A stretch of 64,000 nt of DNA from Niveispirillum sp. SYP-B3756 (GCF_009495745.1 NZ_WIDQ01000003.1:434001-498000); one strand, 5' to 3'; shown: positions 1 to 9,952, counted from the stretch's first letter. Numbers and translations are program-made. Notes: a model not told the origin generated them from the letters alone.

Positions 1-1375
1 TGCCGGTGACGGTGGAGGTGGCGAAATATTCCGCCTTCAGGCCCGGCTTGCCATCCGCCGTGAAGGCAGTTTCCGGCATGGTGACGGCGGCACCATCCAC
101 CAACACGGAACCCTGGGCATAGGTCACATTCTGCGGACCGAACTGGTGGCGCAGGCCATCCAGCGGCGTCACCGGGTTCAGGGCCGCCCCCTTGTAACTG
201 GCTTCCAGCACGCCCAAGTCGTCGGCATTCGGGCCGATCACAGCGATGCGCGTCCCCTGCTTCAACGGCAGGATGGCGTTATCGTTTTTCAGCAGCACGA
301 TGGCCTTGCGCGCCGCTTCCAGCGCCAGGGCGCGGTGTTCAGGCGTGTTCACCTGATCGGGCTTGATGCTGGCCCATTTGCTGCTGGCACCAAAGGCAGT
401 GCCCAGCATGCGGCGGCCTTCCAGCGCGCGGGCCAGGGAAGTGTCGATCTCCGCTTCAGTGACCAGACCGCGCTTCACCGCCTCCGGCAGTGCCGCATAG
501 GTATTGCCACAATTCAGGTCCGTCCCGCCCTTCAGGCTGGCGGCGGCGGCACCTACCGCATCCAGCCGGTAATGGTGGAACATATGGACATTGGCCACCG
601 CATCACAGTCGGACACGGTAAAGCCCTTGAAGCCCCAATCTTTGCGCACCCGATCGACCATCAGCGACGGCAGGGCACAGACCGGCACGCCATGGATGGA
701 GTTATAGGCGCACATTACCGACTGCGCATGCCCCTCCATAATGGTCTGGCGGAAGGCGGGCAGATATGTGGACTCCAGATCCTGCGGGCTGGGGTCCACA
801 TCAAAACTGTCGCGCCCGGCCTCCGGTCCGCTATGCACGGCAAGATGCTTCGGCGTGGCAATCACCTTGGGCTGGCTCGGGTCCGGGCCCTGCAGCCCCT
901 TCACAAAAGCCACCCCAAGCGTGCCCGTCAGATGCGGGTCTTCGCCATAGGTTTCCTGCCCCCGACCCCAGCGCGGATCGCGGAAAATGTTGATATTGGG
1001 CGACCAGATGGTCAGCCCTTCAAAGATGCGGCGATCAGCGTTGGCGGGCTTGGTATTGAACTTGGCCCGCGTCTCGGTGGCGACCACATCACCGACCTTA
1101 CCCAGCAGTTCCGCATCCCAGGTAGCCGCCAGACCGATGGCCTGCGGAAACACGGTGGCATAGCCGTTGCGGGCCAGACCATGCAGCCCCTCATTCCACC
1201 AGTCGAAGGCGGGAATGCCCACCTTCGGATTGGCGGGGGCCGTGTTCTGCAGTTGGGCGGCCTTTTCTTCCAGCGTCATCGTGGCGATGGCCTTGGCGAC
1301 CGTATCATCCACGGGGGCGGCAACCGCGCTGGTGGACAGCGCGGTGGCGGCAAGCAGCAATAAACGACGGAACAT
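1..1375 (-). CDS. Glycoside hydrolase family 3 beta-glycosidase (3' end outside window)
   Basis: The frame is open from the ATG at 1375 to the window edge, so at least 458 N-terminal residues are present and the C-terminus is missing. It starts with a signal peptide (MFRRLLLLAATALSTSAVAA). The GH3 family signature WWNEGLHGLARNG follows near residue 50. VMCAYNSIHGVPVC and then GFTVSDCDAV carry the expected catalytic nucleophile Asp256. SDCDA-type motifs are typical of the beta-xylosidase/beta-glucosidase branch of GH3, so the exact sugar is uncertain. The start codon lies 1 bp after the stop of the beta-mannosidase gene, so the two are co-transcribed with the GH20 gene further upstream. It is probably a periplasmic exo-glycosidase acting on oligosaccharides brought in by the nearby TonB receptor. 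Confidence 0.88.
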   Translation of the reverse strand, partial: MFRRLLLLAATALSTSAVAAPVDDTVAKAIATMTLEEKAAQLQNTAPANPKVGIPAFDWWNEGLHGLARNGYATVFPQAIGLAATWDAELLGKVGDVVATETRAKFNTKPANADRRIFEGLTIWSPNINIFRDPRWGRGQETYGEDPHLTGTLGVAFVKGLQGPDPSQPKVIATPKHLAVHSGPEAGRDSFDVDPSPQDLESTYLPAFRQTIMEGHAQSVMCAYNSIHGVPVCALPSLMVDRVRKDWGFKGFTVSDCDAVANVHMFHHYRLDAVGAAAASLKGGTDLNCGNTYAALPEAVKRGLVTEAEIDTSLARALEGRRMLGTAFGASSKWASIKPDQVNTPEHRALALEAARKAIVLLKNDNAILPLKQGTRIAVIGPNADDLGVLEASYKGAALNPVTPLDGLRHQFGPQNVTYAQGSVLVDGAAVTMPETAFTADGKPGLKAEYFATSTVTG

Positions 1376-1376
1376 G

Positions 1377-3965
1377 TTATTGCGGTCCCAGGGTACGAAG
1401 GGTCAAGGCGCGCTTCAGCGCGGCGGCGGTGGCATCGGAACGGACATCAACGGTGATGCTCTCACCCGGCAACAGGTCAAACCCATCGTCGGACGGCTGG
1501 GCGGCGGTGGCGCCGAAATCCAGCATCACCGCGCGGGCCAGGGCCGTGGCGGTGATCGTCACCTTTTTACCGTCCCATTCGGCCTTCAGGCCGGGGGCGG
1601 GATAGGCCATGTCCTTTGGCAACGCGCGTTCCACAATGGTGCGGGACACGGGCTTGCCATCCAACAGTAGTTCCGCCACGGCATAGCTGGCCTTGGCATC
1701 GGCACCATGGAACAGATCGGCATCCGGGATGCTGGCGACCTGGGTGGCGCTGAGCGGCAACATGGTCACGGCTTCTTCCCGGTTGCCGATAACCTTCCCT
1801 GCCATGTCGAAGGAACGGATACGCCATTGGCCGGTGATCGGCTGGGTGGCGTCAGAGACGACGGAAACCACGGTCGCGCCGTCGCGGTGCTGGGCCACGA
1901 TGGCCTGCGGCGCGAAGAAGCGGCGGGCGGCGTAATGCAGCAGCTTCCAGCGACCGTAATAATCCATGCTGGCCCAGGAAATGGCCGGCCAGGTATCATT
2001 GATCTGCCAATAGAGCGAACCCAGCGTCACCGGGCGGCAGGCGCGGTGATGGCGGGCGGCCATATCAATGGCCTGGGCCTGGTTCACCTGGGTCAGATAG
2101 ACCAAGTCGGCGAAATCCTTCGCCGGGCGCAGACGCTGATCCATATAAAGCTTCAGGCGGTCATTGCCCTCCCCGGCCAGGAACTTCTGGTGCGCCTTCA
2201 GCACCGGGCTGTCGATAGCCAGATCACCTTTGCCGGCGAAGTCCCGGATGGTCGCCATGTCGGGCATGGACTGGAACCCATATTCCGACATGAAGCGCGG
2301 GCAGGATTCCAGATACTTTTCCACCGGCTTGGACCCGGACCAGACATCCCAGAAATGGCGGTCGCCATCCTTGTCCGTATCGGTCGGCCCTTCATAATCG
2401 GTGGAGGGGGAACCCGGCCAATAGGGGATGCCCGGCGAGCGGGTCAATACCGCATCGCGCAGCACGCGGTCGAACAGTACGGCCATGCCGACGCCGACCC
2501 GCTCCTGCTCATCCGGTCCCACCTTCTTCTTGAAGGCCTTGCGGTCAGACCAGTTTTCCCAGCCCGACAGAACCTCGTTATTGCCGGCCCAGACGACGAT
2601 GGAGGGGTGGGATTGCAGGCGTTCCACCTGCTCTTCCGCTTCCGCCTTCACGCTGTGGCGGAATTCCGCATCCGGCGGGGTAACGGCCCCGCCGAACATG
2701 AAGTCCTGCCAGACCATGATGCCCATCTCATCCGCCATGGCGTAGAAGGCATCATGCAGGTAATAGCCGCCGCCCCAGACGCGGATCATGTTCATGTTGG
2801 CATCACGCGCGCTGGTCAGCACGTCGCGCATCTGGGCTTCTGAAACACGGGCCGGGAAATTATCAAACGGGATCAGGTTGGAGCCCTTGGCGAAGATCAC
2901 CATGCCGTTGATCTTGAAACCAAAGCTGCCCTTGTCGCGCACCAGTTCGCTGGTGCGCAGGCCGATGCGGCGTTCCACCGTGTCGGCGGCCCCCTGCCCG
3001 TCACCCAAATGGCCGGAAACCTTGTAAAGCGGCTGCGCGCCATAGCCCACCGGCCACCAGCGCTGCGGCTTCTCAATGGTCAGCGGAACCGTCACCTCAT
3101 TCACGCCAGCGGCCACCTTGGCCGTGCGTTCCACCTTCTGCACCGTGCCGTCGGGCGCGGTGATACTGGTGGTCAGCGTCACCGTGGTTTCCTTGTCGGC
3201 AACAACGCGGTAGCGGGCCAGCAGCCGCGCCTCCGCATCGTTCAGCGCTTCTTGATGCACCAGCAGCGTATCGACGCGGGCGTCATCCCAGACTTCCAGA
3301 TTGACCGGCTGCCAGACGCCGATATTGACCAGACGCGGGCCCCAATCCCAGCCATATTGATATTTCGGCTTGCGGATATAGGGGCTGGTCTGCTTGCCCT
3401 TCGGCTCATCACCATAGGGGCTGTCATATTCGCCGGGCAGCGGGTTGGCTTCGGCCAGCACCTTGGGCTGCAGCGTGCGGATGGGCGAGGCGATGGAGAC
3501 GATGATCTCATTCTCCCCCGCCTTCAGCGCCTGTTTCACATCCACCCGCCAGCGGCGATGGGCGTTATCGGTGGAGAGCAGCGCCTTGCCATTGACGCTG
3601 ACGCTGGCAAACGTATCCAGCCCGTCAAACACCAGTTCCAGATTGTCGCGCGCCAGCATGGCGGGCGTCACCTGGAGGGTGCGGCGGAACTGCCAGTTGG
3701 TCATGCCGGCCCACTGGATCGGCGCCTCGTTAATCCCCTTGAACGGGTCGGGCACGCGGCCGGCACTGATCAGATCCTGCTGCACCGAACCGGGCACCAG
3801 GGACTTGAACCATTTGGATTCCTTGGGATGGGCCTTGGCCGCATCCGCATCGGCCGGATCGATACGAACCTGCCATTCACCATTCAGGGAGACGACATCC
3901 TTCGGCGCTGCCAGCGCGGAAGTGGTCAGCAGCAGGACGGAGAGGAGAGCGGCACGGATCTTCAT
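1377..3965 (-). CDS. Glycoside hydrolase family 2 beta-mannosidase
   Basis: 862 residues with an N-terminal signal peptide ending near LAAPK. The order is GH2 sugar-binding jelly-roll (about 25-200), immunoglobulin-like domain (about 200-310), TIM barrel (about 310-690) and C-terminal Ig-like domains. The conserved VVWAGNNEVLSGWENW gives acid/base Glu464, and RFMSEYGFQSMP gives nucleophile Glu561. This combination is typical of beta-mannosidases rather than beta-galactosidases of GH2. It should release terminal beta-linked mannose, for example from the Man-beta-1,4-GlcNAc core of N-glycans or from mannan oligosaccharides. Its ATG overlaps the stop of the GH20 gene by 4 bp (ATGA), and the GH3 gene follows after 1 bp, so the three act as one operon. 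Confidence 0.93.
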   Translation of the reverse strand: MKIRAALLSVLLLTTSALAAPKDVVSLNGEWQVRIDPADADAAKAHPKESKWFKSLVPGSVQQDLISAGRVPDPFKGINEAPIQWAGMTNWQFRRTLQVTPAMLARDNLELVFDGLDTFASVSVNGKALLSTDNAHRRWRVDVKQALKAGENEIIVSIASPIRTLQPKVLAEANPLPGEYDSPYGDEPKGKQTSPYIRKPKYQYGWDWGPRLVNIGVWQPVNLEVWDDARVDTLLVHQEALNDAEARLLARYRVVADKETTVTLTTSITAPDGTVQKVERTAKVAAGVNEVTVPLTIEKPQRWWPVGYGAQPLYKVSGHLGDGQGAADTVERRIGLRTSELVRDKGSFGFKINGMVIFAKGSNLIPFDNFPARVSEAQMRDVLTSARDANMNMIRVWGGGYYLHDAFYAMADEMGIMVWQDFMFGGAVTPPDAEFRHSVKAEAEEQVERLQSHPSIVVWAGNNEVLSGWENWSDRKAFKKKVGPDEQERVGVGMAVLFDRVLRDAVLTRSPGIPYWPGSPSTDYEGPTDTDKDGDRHFWDVWSGSKPVEKYLESCPRFMSEYGFQSMPDMATIRDFAGKGDLAIDSPVLKAHQKFLAGEGNDRLKLYMDQRLRPAKDFADLVYLTQVNQAQAIDMAARHHRACRPVTLGSLYWQINDTWPAISWASMDYYGRWKLLHYAARRFFAPQAIVAQHRDGATVVSVVSDATQPITGQWRIRSFDMAGKVIGNREEAVTMLPLSATQVASIPDADLFHGADAKASYAVAELLLDGKPVSRTIVERALPKDMAYPAPGLKAEWDGKKVTITATALARAVMLDFGATAAQPSDDGFDLLPGESITVDVRSDATAAALKRALTLRTLGPQ

Positions 3966-6283
3966 TGGGCCTTCTCCTTCAGCGTCACGCTATGCACCGT
4001 ATAGAACGGGTCCAGCAGCGAAGAGGTAAACTGGAAGCACATGTCGGCATCCCCTTCCAGCTTCGGCAGGCTGCCGCTGAAGCTGAAGCGGGTGGGGGCG
4101 GTGTTGGGATCGGGCAGCGGGAAAGTGGCCACCACCGTCGGCTTCAGCTTGCCCTCGCTCTTGGCGGCGGCAATGCAGTTGGCGCTGATCACCAGTTCCC
4201 CATGGGTGGTGACGGCATAATGATGCCGCAGCGCCTTTTCCTCATGCGCCAGACCATAGTGACGGGCCAGCCGCGCCACCTCCACAGTGAAGCTCTTGGC
4301 GACATCCAGCGGGGCGGCCGGATAGGCGGTGCAGGTATCGAAGATATTGACGTTATAGGCCGGCGCATTCTCCCTGGCGCCAGAGGTTGCCGGCACACGC
4401 AGGCCCAGCGCACCGCGCGGGCAGGCCACCATGTCCGACGCGCTGCGGGTCAGCAGCGCTTCCCGCGTCGTGTCAAAGCTGCGCGGGGCGGCCGTGGGCT
4501 GACCCTGCTTGTCAAAGGCAACGGCGCGGATGGTGGTGCCGGGCTTGACCGTCAGCGTCTCCTTGAACGTCTTGGACTTGGCTGTCGGTTCCTTGCCATC
4601 CAGCGTATAGCGGATGGTGCCGTAACCGGCCTGGGTAGTCAGGTTGACCTTCACCTTATTGTCACGCAGGGCCTGGCCGCGCGTGCCATCCAGCTTGAAA
4701 TCCACGGCAAAGGCGCTGTCGGCCACATGGATGCCGGAACGCTCCCAGCGCTGCATCTGCGGGCGCACCCGGTCCAGGAAGCTGGTGAAATCGCGCTTGC
4801 CCTTATCGGACCAGACGATTTCCGCCACCGCCGCCGCACGCGGGAAAATTACATGCTGCACCTGATAGGGGGTGGCCAGATACTCGCTCCAGGCATTGGC
4901 CTGGGCGCCCAGCACATGCTTGGCCTTTTCCGCATCGATGCCAACGGGCATCGGGTCGTACTTGTAGACATCGGCCAGGGTCTGGATCGACAGGCGACCC
5001 GGCGGCTCATCCGCACGGTCGCTCTGCAGGCTGTCCAGATACAGCGTCGGGGCCGGGCTCAACACCACATCATGGCCGGCATTGGCGGCGGCAACCGCCC
5101 CCTTCTCCCCCCGCCAGGACATGACGGAAGCAGATGGCGGCAGACCGCCTTCCAGAATCTCATCCCAACCGATCAGGCGGCGGCCCTTCTGCGCCAGATA
5201 GGCGCCCAGCTCGTCGATCACCCAGGTTTGCAGATGATTTTCATCCCGCAGGCCCAAAGCCTTGATCTGGGCCTGGATTTCCGGGGAGCGTTCCCACTGG
5301 TCCTTCACTGCCTCGTCACCGCCCAGATGGACGAAAGTGCCGGGGAAGACGGAAATCAGTTCATCCAGCACATTCTTGATGAACTGCATTCCCTTCTCAT
5401 TGGAATTCAACAGATAAGGGTTGATACCCCAATCATGCGACACAACCGGGCGATCCCCAAACACGCCGATTTCCGGATATGCCGCGACCAGCGCCTGGGC
5501 ATGGCCCGGCAGATCAATTTCCGGCACGATGGTGATGCCGCGTTCGGCGGCATAGGCGACCAGCGCCTTCAACTGTTCCTGGGTGTAATAGCCGCCGACC
5601 TTTTCGGTCGGGGCCGGGCCGCCCGTGCTGGGGCCCTGACGCCAGGCACCAAGCTCGGTCAGCTTGGGATATTGCTTCACCTCAAAGCGCCAGCCCTGAT
5701 CATCGGTCAGGTGAATATGCAGGGTGTTCAGCTTCACCGACACCATCTGATCGACGATGCCGTAGAGGAATTCGATCGGCTGGAAGTGGCGGGCCACATC
5801 CACCATCAGACCGCGCCAGCCAAAACGCGGCGCATCCTCAATGGACAGGGCTGGCACCGTCACCGGCTTGCCAAAATTGTGATCAGGGCTCAGCAACTGC
5901 GCCACCGTCATGGCGCCATAGATCAGGCCCCGGTCGCCAGAGGCGGTGACCCGGATACCCGTGGCATCCACCGACAGCTTATAGGCTTCGTCACCGGGAA
6001 CAGCGGGATCGCGCACCAGGGTGATGGCACCGGCCGTGCCAGCCGCCGCCAAGGACAGGCCGCGTTCGACCTTCACATGCGCCGCCAGCAGCCGCGCCGC
6101 CGCCGTCGCACCGGCATCCCCCGCCGGCAGACCAATGGTTGCCCCATCCGAAACCGTGAAGCTGCCGGTGGCAGCGGCTACCTTCTGCGGCATGGGCACG
6201 AGCGGCGGTAATGTTTGCGCTATCGCGGTGGAGGCGAACAGCGTCGCCAGCCCGATTGATATGCTCAATGCAGCTCGTTTCAT
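3962..6283 (-). CDS. Beta-N-acetylhexosaminidase, GH20
   Basis: 773 residues. A signal peptide (MKRAALSISIGLATLFASTAIAQ) is followed by a GH20b N-terminal domain (about 30-150) and the catalytic barrel with HLTDDQGWRFE and HLGGDEAVKDQWE. Asp323-Glu324 are the catalytic pair of substrate-assisted GH20 hydrolysis. Past the barrel there is a chitobiase/Fn3-like segment (TIRYTLDGKEPT...) and a further ~150-residue C-terminal beta domain, which makes the protein longer than minimal GH20 enzymes. It removes terminal beta-GlcNAc or GalNAc. It is the first gene of the operon with the beta-mannosidase and GH3 genes. A TATAAT-like -10 sequence lies just upstream. Confidence 0.94.
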   Translation of the reverse strand: MKRAALSISIGLATLFASTAIAQTLPPLVPMPQKVAAATGSFTVSDGATIGLPAGDAGATAAARLLAAHVKVERGLSLAAAGTAGAITLVRDPAVPGDEAYKLSVDATGIRVTASGDRGLIYGAMTVAQLLSPDHNFGKPVTVPALSIEDAPRFGWRGLMVDVARHFQPIEFLYGIVDQMVSVKLNTLHIHLTDDQGWRFEVKQYPKLTELGAWRQGPSTGGPAPTEKVGGYYTQEQLKALVAYAAERGITIVPEIDLPGHAQALVAAYPEIGVFGDRPVVSHDWGINPYLLNSNEKGMQFIKNVLDELISVFPGTFVHLGGDEAVKDQWERSPEIQAQIKALGLRDENHLQTWVIDELGAYLAQKGRRLIGWDEILEGGLPPSASVMSWRGEKGAVAAANAGHDVVLSPAPTLYLDSLQSDRADEPPGRLSIQTLADVYKYDPMPVGIDAEKAKHVLGAQANAWSEYLATPYQVQHVIFPRAAAVAEIVWSDKGKRDFTSFLDRVRPQMQRWERSGIHVADSAFAVDFKLDGTRGQALRDNKVKVNLTTQAGYGTIRYTLDGKEPTAKSKTFKETLTVKPGTTIRAVAFDKQGQPTAAPRSFDTTREALLTRSASDMVACPRGALGLRVPATSGARENAPAYNVNIFDTCTAYPAAPLDVAKSFTVEVARLARHYGLAHEEKALRHHYAVTTHGELVISANCIAAAKSEGKLKPTVVATFPLPDPNTAPTRFSFSGSLPKLEGDADMCFQFTSSLLDPFYTVHSVTLKEKAQ

Positions 6284-6310
6284 CCATGCCTCACTGGTTC
6301 TGTATTGGTA

Positions 6311-6316
6311 TTATAG
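6311..6316 (-). promoter_or_regulatory. Putative -10 box for the GH20-GH2-GH3 operon
   Basis: On the minus strand, TATAAT lies about 28 bp upstream of the GH20 start. No good -35 is visible at 16-18 bp, so the promoter may need an activator or have a degenerate -35. The rest of the 6284-6663 gap shows only the receptor terminator and no ORF I would support. Confidence 0.4.
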
Positions 6317-6581
6317 AGGGCTCTGCTTCGGAAACTGCCAAATCCGCGCAAACCTTGAGCCTCTTAGCGGAAACGCGACATCAAACGGTCTTAAATGACC
6401 GCATTGTTATCATAAAGGTATGGTGCCAAAGGCTGCGCGCCACGTCTATGCCTGATATGCGCGAATGACCAAAAAAATCCACAGCATCCCTGTTGCCAAG
6501 ACGCAGACATGCGAATGCACAGGCGCGATATCGGTAACCGCGCCTGTGCATTCAAGACCATGCGATGTGCAGATAAAAAAA

Positions 6582-6652
6582 TTCCCATGGGGCCCGGTCC
6601 TGACAGCCGGGCCCCATGGGAAAGGCCTCCTTTCCCCAAAGGGAAAGGAGGC
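6582..6652 (-). terminator. Double-hairpin terminator after the TonB receptor
   Basis: Two perfect inverted repeats follow the receptor stop on the minus strand. The first is a 12-bp stem with a 4-nt loop (6625-6652). The second is a 16-bp stem (6582-6597 with 6607-6622), followed on the minus strand by seven T residues. The second is a textbook Rho-independent terminator, and it separates the receptor transcript from the downstream GH20 operon. Confidence 0.85.
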
Positions 6653-6663
6653 GCTGGGAGGAA

Positions 6664-9387
6664 TTACATGCGGTAAGAGATGGACGCCGCGTAGGTCCGG
6701 CCATTCTTGTAGAAGGCGGTCGGACGGTCACGGGTGCCGTTATACTGGATGTAGGTTTCGTCCAGCAGGTTCTGGGCATTCACAGTCAGCGAGATCGCAT
6801 CGGTGATCTGGTAACCGGCCGAGAAGTCCAGCTGGGTATACGGCGCCACCATGTCGCGCGAGTTCAGGCGACCGATGGTGCGGAAGTAGGACGAACGGTA
6901 ATTGTAGCTGAGGCGAGCCTGGAACGGACCATCCTCATAGTACGGGATCACCGACACGGTATGCTTGGACAGGTACGGCAGGTTCAGCTCGCCCAGGGCA
7001 TCGCTGGAGTCCGTGGAGCTGTCAGCATAGGTGTAGTTGGCCTGGATACCAAAGCCATTCCAGATTTCACTCTGGCCGGCGATCAGGACACCGTTCACCT
7101 TTGCAGAACCGGCATTGATCGGGCGGTTGACCGTGTAACCATCCTCAAAACGCTGATTCAGACCATTGAACAGACGGACATTCGTCTGCTTGCTGTTCAG
7201 GATGTAGTTGTCAATTTCACGACGGAACAGTTCCAACGAAATCAGCGTGCCGCGCTTCGGATACCACTCGGCCGAGATTTCGTAGTTCACCGACTCATAG
7301 GGCTTCAGATTGGGGTTGCCACCGCCAGCATCCTTGGTGACATCGTTCTGGGAGAACGAGCCAGCCAATTCGCCGTAACGCGGACGGGAAATCACCTTGG
7401 CCACAGCACCGCGCAGAATGACGTTCTCTTCGAACTCATAGGCGATGTTGAAGTTCGGCAGGAACTTCAGATAATCGGTTTCGACCGACTGGACCTGCGG
7501 GACCGGGTTGTCGTTGCTGGTCAGCGCGAAATCAGAGACGTCGCGGGTGTAAACCAGACGGCCACCGATGTTACCGCGGATGTTACCCTTCTCGAAATTC
7601 AGCTGGGTGTAGCCAGCCGCCACATTTTCCTGCACGCGGTTGGAAGCGCCAATCTTGCGACCCAGGTCGAAATTGATGCTGTCGGCCAGGATCTTGATGA
7701 CGGCTTCACGCGGCAGGTTCAGGTACTTGGTGGCATTGCCGCTGCCGCCGCTGCCGTCGAACACACCATCCGGGGTAACCAGGGTTTCAACACCCAGCTG
7801 GGAGGCCAGCTTGGAGGTGGACAGATAGGTGTTCAGGCCAGCCGCATCGACGCGGTTGACATGCTCGGTGATACGGCCACCGAACAGCAGCTTGGTGAAG
7901 GGACCGAATTCCAGCGGGATTTCGGTATCGACACCGCCATAGATGTCACGATCGGTGGTCTTGCTGTAATCCAGCCCGCCAATCTGCGCGGCGTTCAACT
8001 GAACGCCGTTGACGATCATCGGCTTGCCTTCGAACGTCTGCTTGTTGTTGTTCGGGTTGGTGAAGTAATTGGCCGGATTGGTCGGATCACCCTTGAAGTT
8101 GACCGTCGCGCTATCATCCGTGAACGCATAGTCAAAGCCCAGCTTGGTCTGGACGTTGAACAGATATTCCGGATCGCGGCCACCGGTGGCCTTGCTCCAG
8201 CCGCCACTCAGCTTCACCTTGGCGCCGCTGCTGCCTTCCCACTCACCTTCCAGATTGAAGCTGTCGGTCTTCAGCTTGGTGCGACGAACCAGGGTGTCCA
8301 GCTGGGCGCTCTGGCTGCTGGCCGGGTCGAATGAAGCGGCCGTAACGACACCGTTATTGACGGTGGCGGACAGCAGCTTGTCACCGGTCCAGGCACCCGG
8401 AATGGTGTACATGGACTGGCTGTAGTTGTTGTAATTACCGTCGATATGCAGACCGCTGGCGGTCAGCGTGATCTCTTCCGACGGACGCCACTGGGCGGTG
8501 CTGGAAACGCTGGTACGCTCACGCACCTGCTGGAAATAGGCATAATTGATGCCGAACGGTGAAACGGCCTTGTCCAGGTCGGCGACGCTGCCGCCGGTGA
8601 TCTTGGCGTTCGGGTTCTTCAGCACGCGCTGACCAGCCGCATTGGTGGTCAGGAACGGGCTGCTACCGCCATTGACATTGTCATAACCGAAGAACTCGAC
8701 ACCACCGCGGGTCAGGTTCTGACGATCATAGGTGACGGCGCCGAGGATACCGAAGGTTTCGTCGTCGTTCTTCCAGCTGATCAGACCGGAGGCGCGGCCA
8801 TTGCCCTTCTCCGCACGATCATTATAGGAATAGCCGGCCGAGGCGAACATGGAACCGGAGTCCATGTCCAGCGGCTTGCGGGTGCGGACGATGACGGTAC
8901 CGCCAATCGAACCTTCTTCGATCTGGGCTTCCGGCGACTTGTAGACCTCAAGACGGTCCACCAGTTCCGGCGCCAGCAGAGAATAGTTGAAGGTACGGCT
9001 GGACGGGTCGTTGTCGTTACCACCCCAGTCGGCCGAAGCCAGGGCGTGACCATCCAGCAACATCCGGTTCAGGGCCGGGTCGGTACCATGGATGGCGACC
9101 TTTTCACCCTCACCGAAGCGACGATCGATGGAGACGCCGGGGATGTGGGACAGCGATTCCGCCACGTTACGATCCGGGAACTTGCCCACATCTTCAGCGG
9201 AAATGACGTCAACCACGGAATTGGCCTGACGCTTGACCTCAATGGCCTGACGCAGGCTGCCACGAATACCGGTAACAATAATTTCTTCGAGCGTTTCGCC
9301 ACCAGCAGTTTCCTGCGCCTGGGCCTGAACGCCACAAGCCAAACCCGCCAAAGCAGTGGAAACCAGAATCAAGTGCCGCAATTTCAT
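6664..9387 (-). CDS. TonB-dependent receptor, Xanthomonas/Caulobacter type
   Basis: 907 residues from the ATG at 9387, which has a strong AGGGGGAAG ribosome site. A longer upstream start is possible but lacks a signal peptide at its N-terminus. The signal peptide ends near GVQAQAQ. The plug domain follows (EEIIVTGIRGSLRQAIEVKR, DVISAEDVGKFPDRNVAESLSHIPGV) and then a 22-strand barrel ending in an aromatic-rich C-terminus (AASISYRM). The plug wording is that of the TonB-Xanth-Caul subfamily, which commonly imports oligosaccharides. Its position beside GH20, GH2 and GH3 genes and a GntR regulator suggests uptake of a GlcNAc/Man/Gal-containing glycan across the outer membrane. A LacI-type palindrome in its promoter region indicates sugar-responsive control. 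Confidence 0.93.
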   Translation of the reverse strand: MKLRHLILVSTALAGLACGVQAQAQETAGGETLEEIIVTGIRGSLRQAIEVKRQANSVVDVISAEDVGKFPDRNVAESLSHIPGVSIDRRFGEGEKVAIHGTDPALNRMLLDGHALASADWGGNDNDPSSRTFNYSLLAPELVDRLEVYKSPEAQIEEGSIGGTVIVRTRKPLDMDSGSMFASAGYSYNDRAEKGNGRASGLISWKNDDETFGILGAVTYDRQNLTRGGVEFFGYDNVNGGSSPFLTTNAAGQRVLKNPNAKITGGSVADLDKAVSPFGINYAYFQQVRERTSVSSTAQWRPSEEITLTASGLHIDGNYNNYSQSMYTIPGAWTGDKLLSATVNNGVVTAASFDPASSQSAQLDTLVRRTKLKTDSFNLEGEWEGSSGAKVKLSGGWSKATGGRDPEYLFNVQTKLGFDYAFTDDSATVNFKGDPTNPANYFTNPNNNKQTFEGKPMIVNGVQLNAAQIGGLDYSKTTDRDIYGGVDTEIPLEFGPFTKLLFGGRITEHVNRVDAAGLNTYLSTSKLASQLGVETLVTPDGVFDGSGGSGNATKYLNLPREAVIKILADSINFDLGRKIGASNRVQENVAAGYTQLNFEKGNIRGNIGGRLVYTRDVSDFALTSNDNPVPQVQSVETDYLKFLPNFNIAYEFEENVILRGAVAKVISRPRYGELAGSFSQNDVTKDAGGGNPNLKPYESVNYEISAEWYPKRGTLISLELFRREIDNYILNSKQTNVRLFNGLNQRFEDGYTVNRPINAGSAKVNGVLIAGQSEIWNGFGIQANYTYADSSTDSSDALGELNLPYLSKHTVSVIPYYEDGPFQARLSYNYRSSYFRTIGRLNSRDMVAPYTQLDFSAGYQITDAISLTVNAQNLLDETYIQYNGTRDRPTAFYKNGRTYAASISYRM

Positions 9388-9496
9388 TGTCTTCCCCCTG
9401 TTGAAAAGATGCCCCCGGCCAAGAGCGCCGCCAGGCAGCACACCCGCCATCCGGCAGGCACCATTCCACACATTTTTTGTCGGCTAGGCCGAACAC

Positions 9497-9510
9497 TGTT
9501 AGCGCTAAAA
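9497..9510. promoter_or_regulatory. LacI-family-type operator upstream of the TonB receptor
   Basis: The palindrome TTAGCGCTAA (9499-9508), in the context TGTTAGCGCTAAAA, has the central AGCGCT of LacI-family operators. It closely resembles boxes known upstream of sugar receptors in Caulobacter and Xanthomonas. It lies about 110 bp upstream of the receptor start. No LacI-family gene is present in the window, so the cognate regulator would be elsewhere. Confidence 0.55.
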
Positions 9511-9865
9511 CGAACATAACCAATTCATACCAAACATGCTACCTCTTTTAAAATTTCGTGACGATCGCATGAAATATGGGCAAGCGTTTGATTACCTTAA
9601 GAAATTCTTCTACTAACACCAAGGAGCCAACGGTGACGGCGGCAGAGTCTTTTACGACCGTGTAAATCTTGCCACAGTGTCCTTCCCCTCCTTAATACCA
9701 ACTCGTAACAATCACTTTCCAGCAGCAACCCAAAGCCGCAAAAGCACATAACATTTTCAGGTGAATAGGCGCCTCAAATAACATGGTATGCAGGCCGCCT
9801 TCGGCGAGGCACCCGGACAATTCCACATTGCGGCAGGGCGCTCATGCCGAACACCAATATAGACC

Positions 9866-9879
9866 TTGGTCCATACCGG
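9866..9879. promoter_or_regulatory. Candidate GntR/HutC operator upstream of gntR
   Basis: TTGGTCCATACCGG contains GGT-N4-ACC, the half-site arrangement of GntR/HutC operators such as the dre sites of NagR. It lies about 75 bp upstream of the gntR start and overlaps a CCAA...TTGG inverted pair. Autoregulation is inferred. Confidence 0.35.
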
Positions 9880-9952
9880 TTGCCCTGCTGTTAAGCATGA
9901 TATATTTCTGACGCTATTGGGTGCGGCGCAAGATCGCCGCCAGGGAGGCGTA

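Larger units (their letters stand above)
9388..9952. promoter_or_regulatory. 565-bp divergent regulatory region between receptor and gntR
   Basis: No convincing ORF is visible. The region is markedly more AT-rich than its neighbours. It contains the LacI-type palindrome at 9497-9510, a short TCGGC/GCCGA inverted repeat just beside it, several copies of ATACCAA/TTGGTAT and a GGT-N4-ACC element near the gntR side. It probably carries the divergent promoters of the receptor and the regulator. Confidence 0.6.

Noticed and set aside
3965-6211. A 748-residue plus-strand frame opposite the GH20 gene
   Set aside because: Low-complexity His/Arg-rich translation, no conserved motif, and the GH20 gene on the other strand is well supported.
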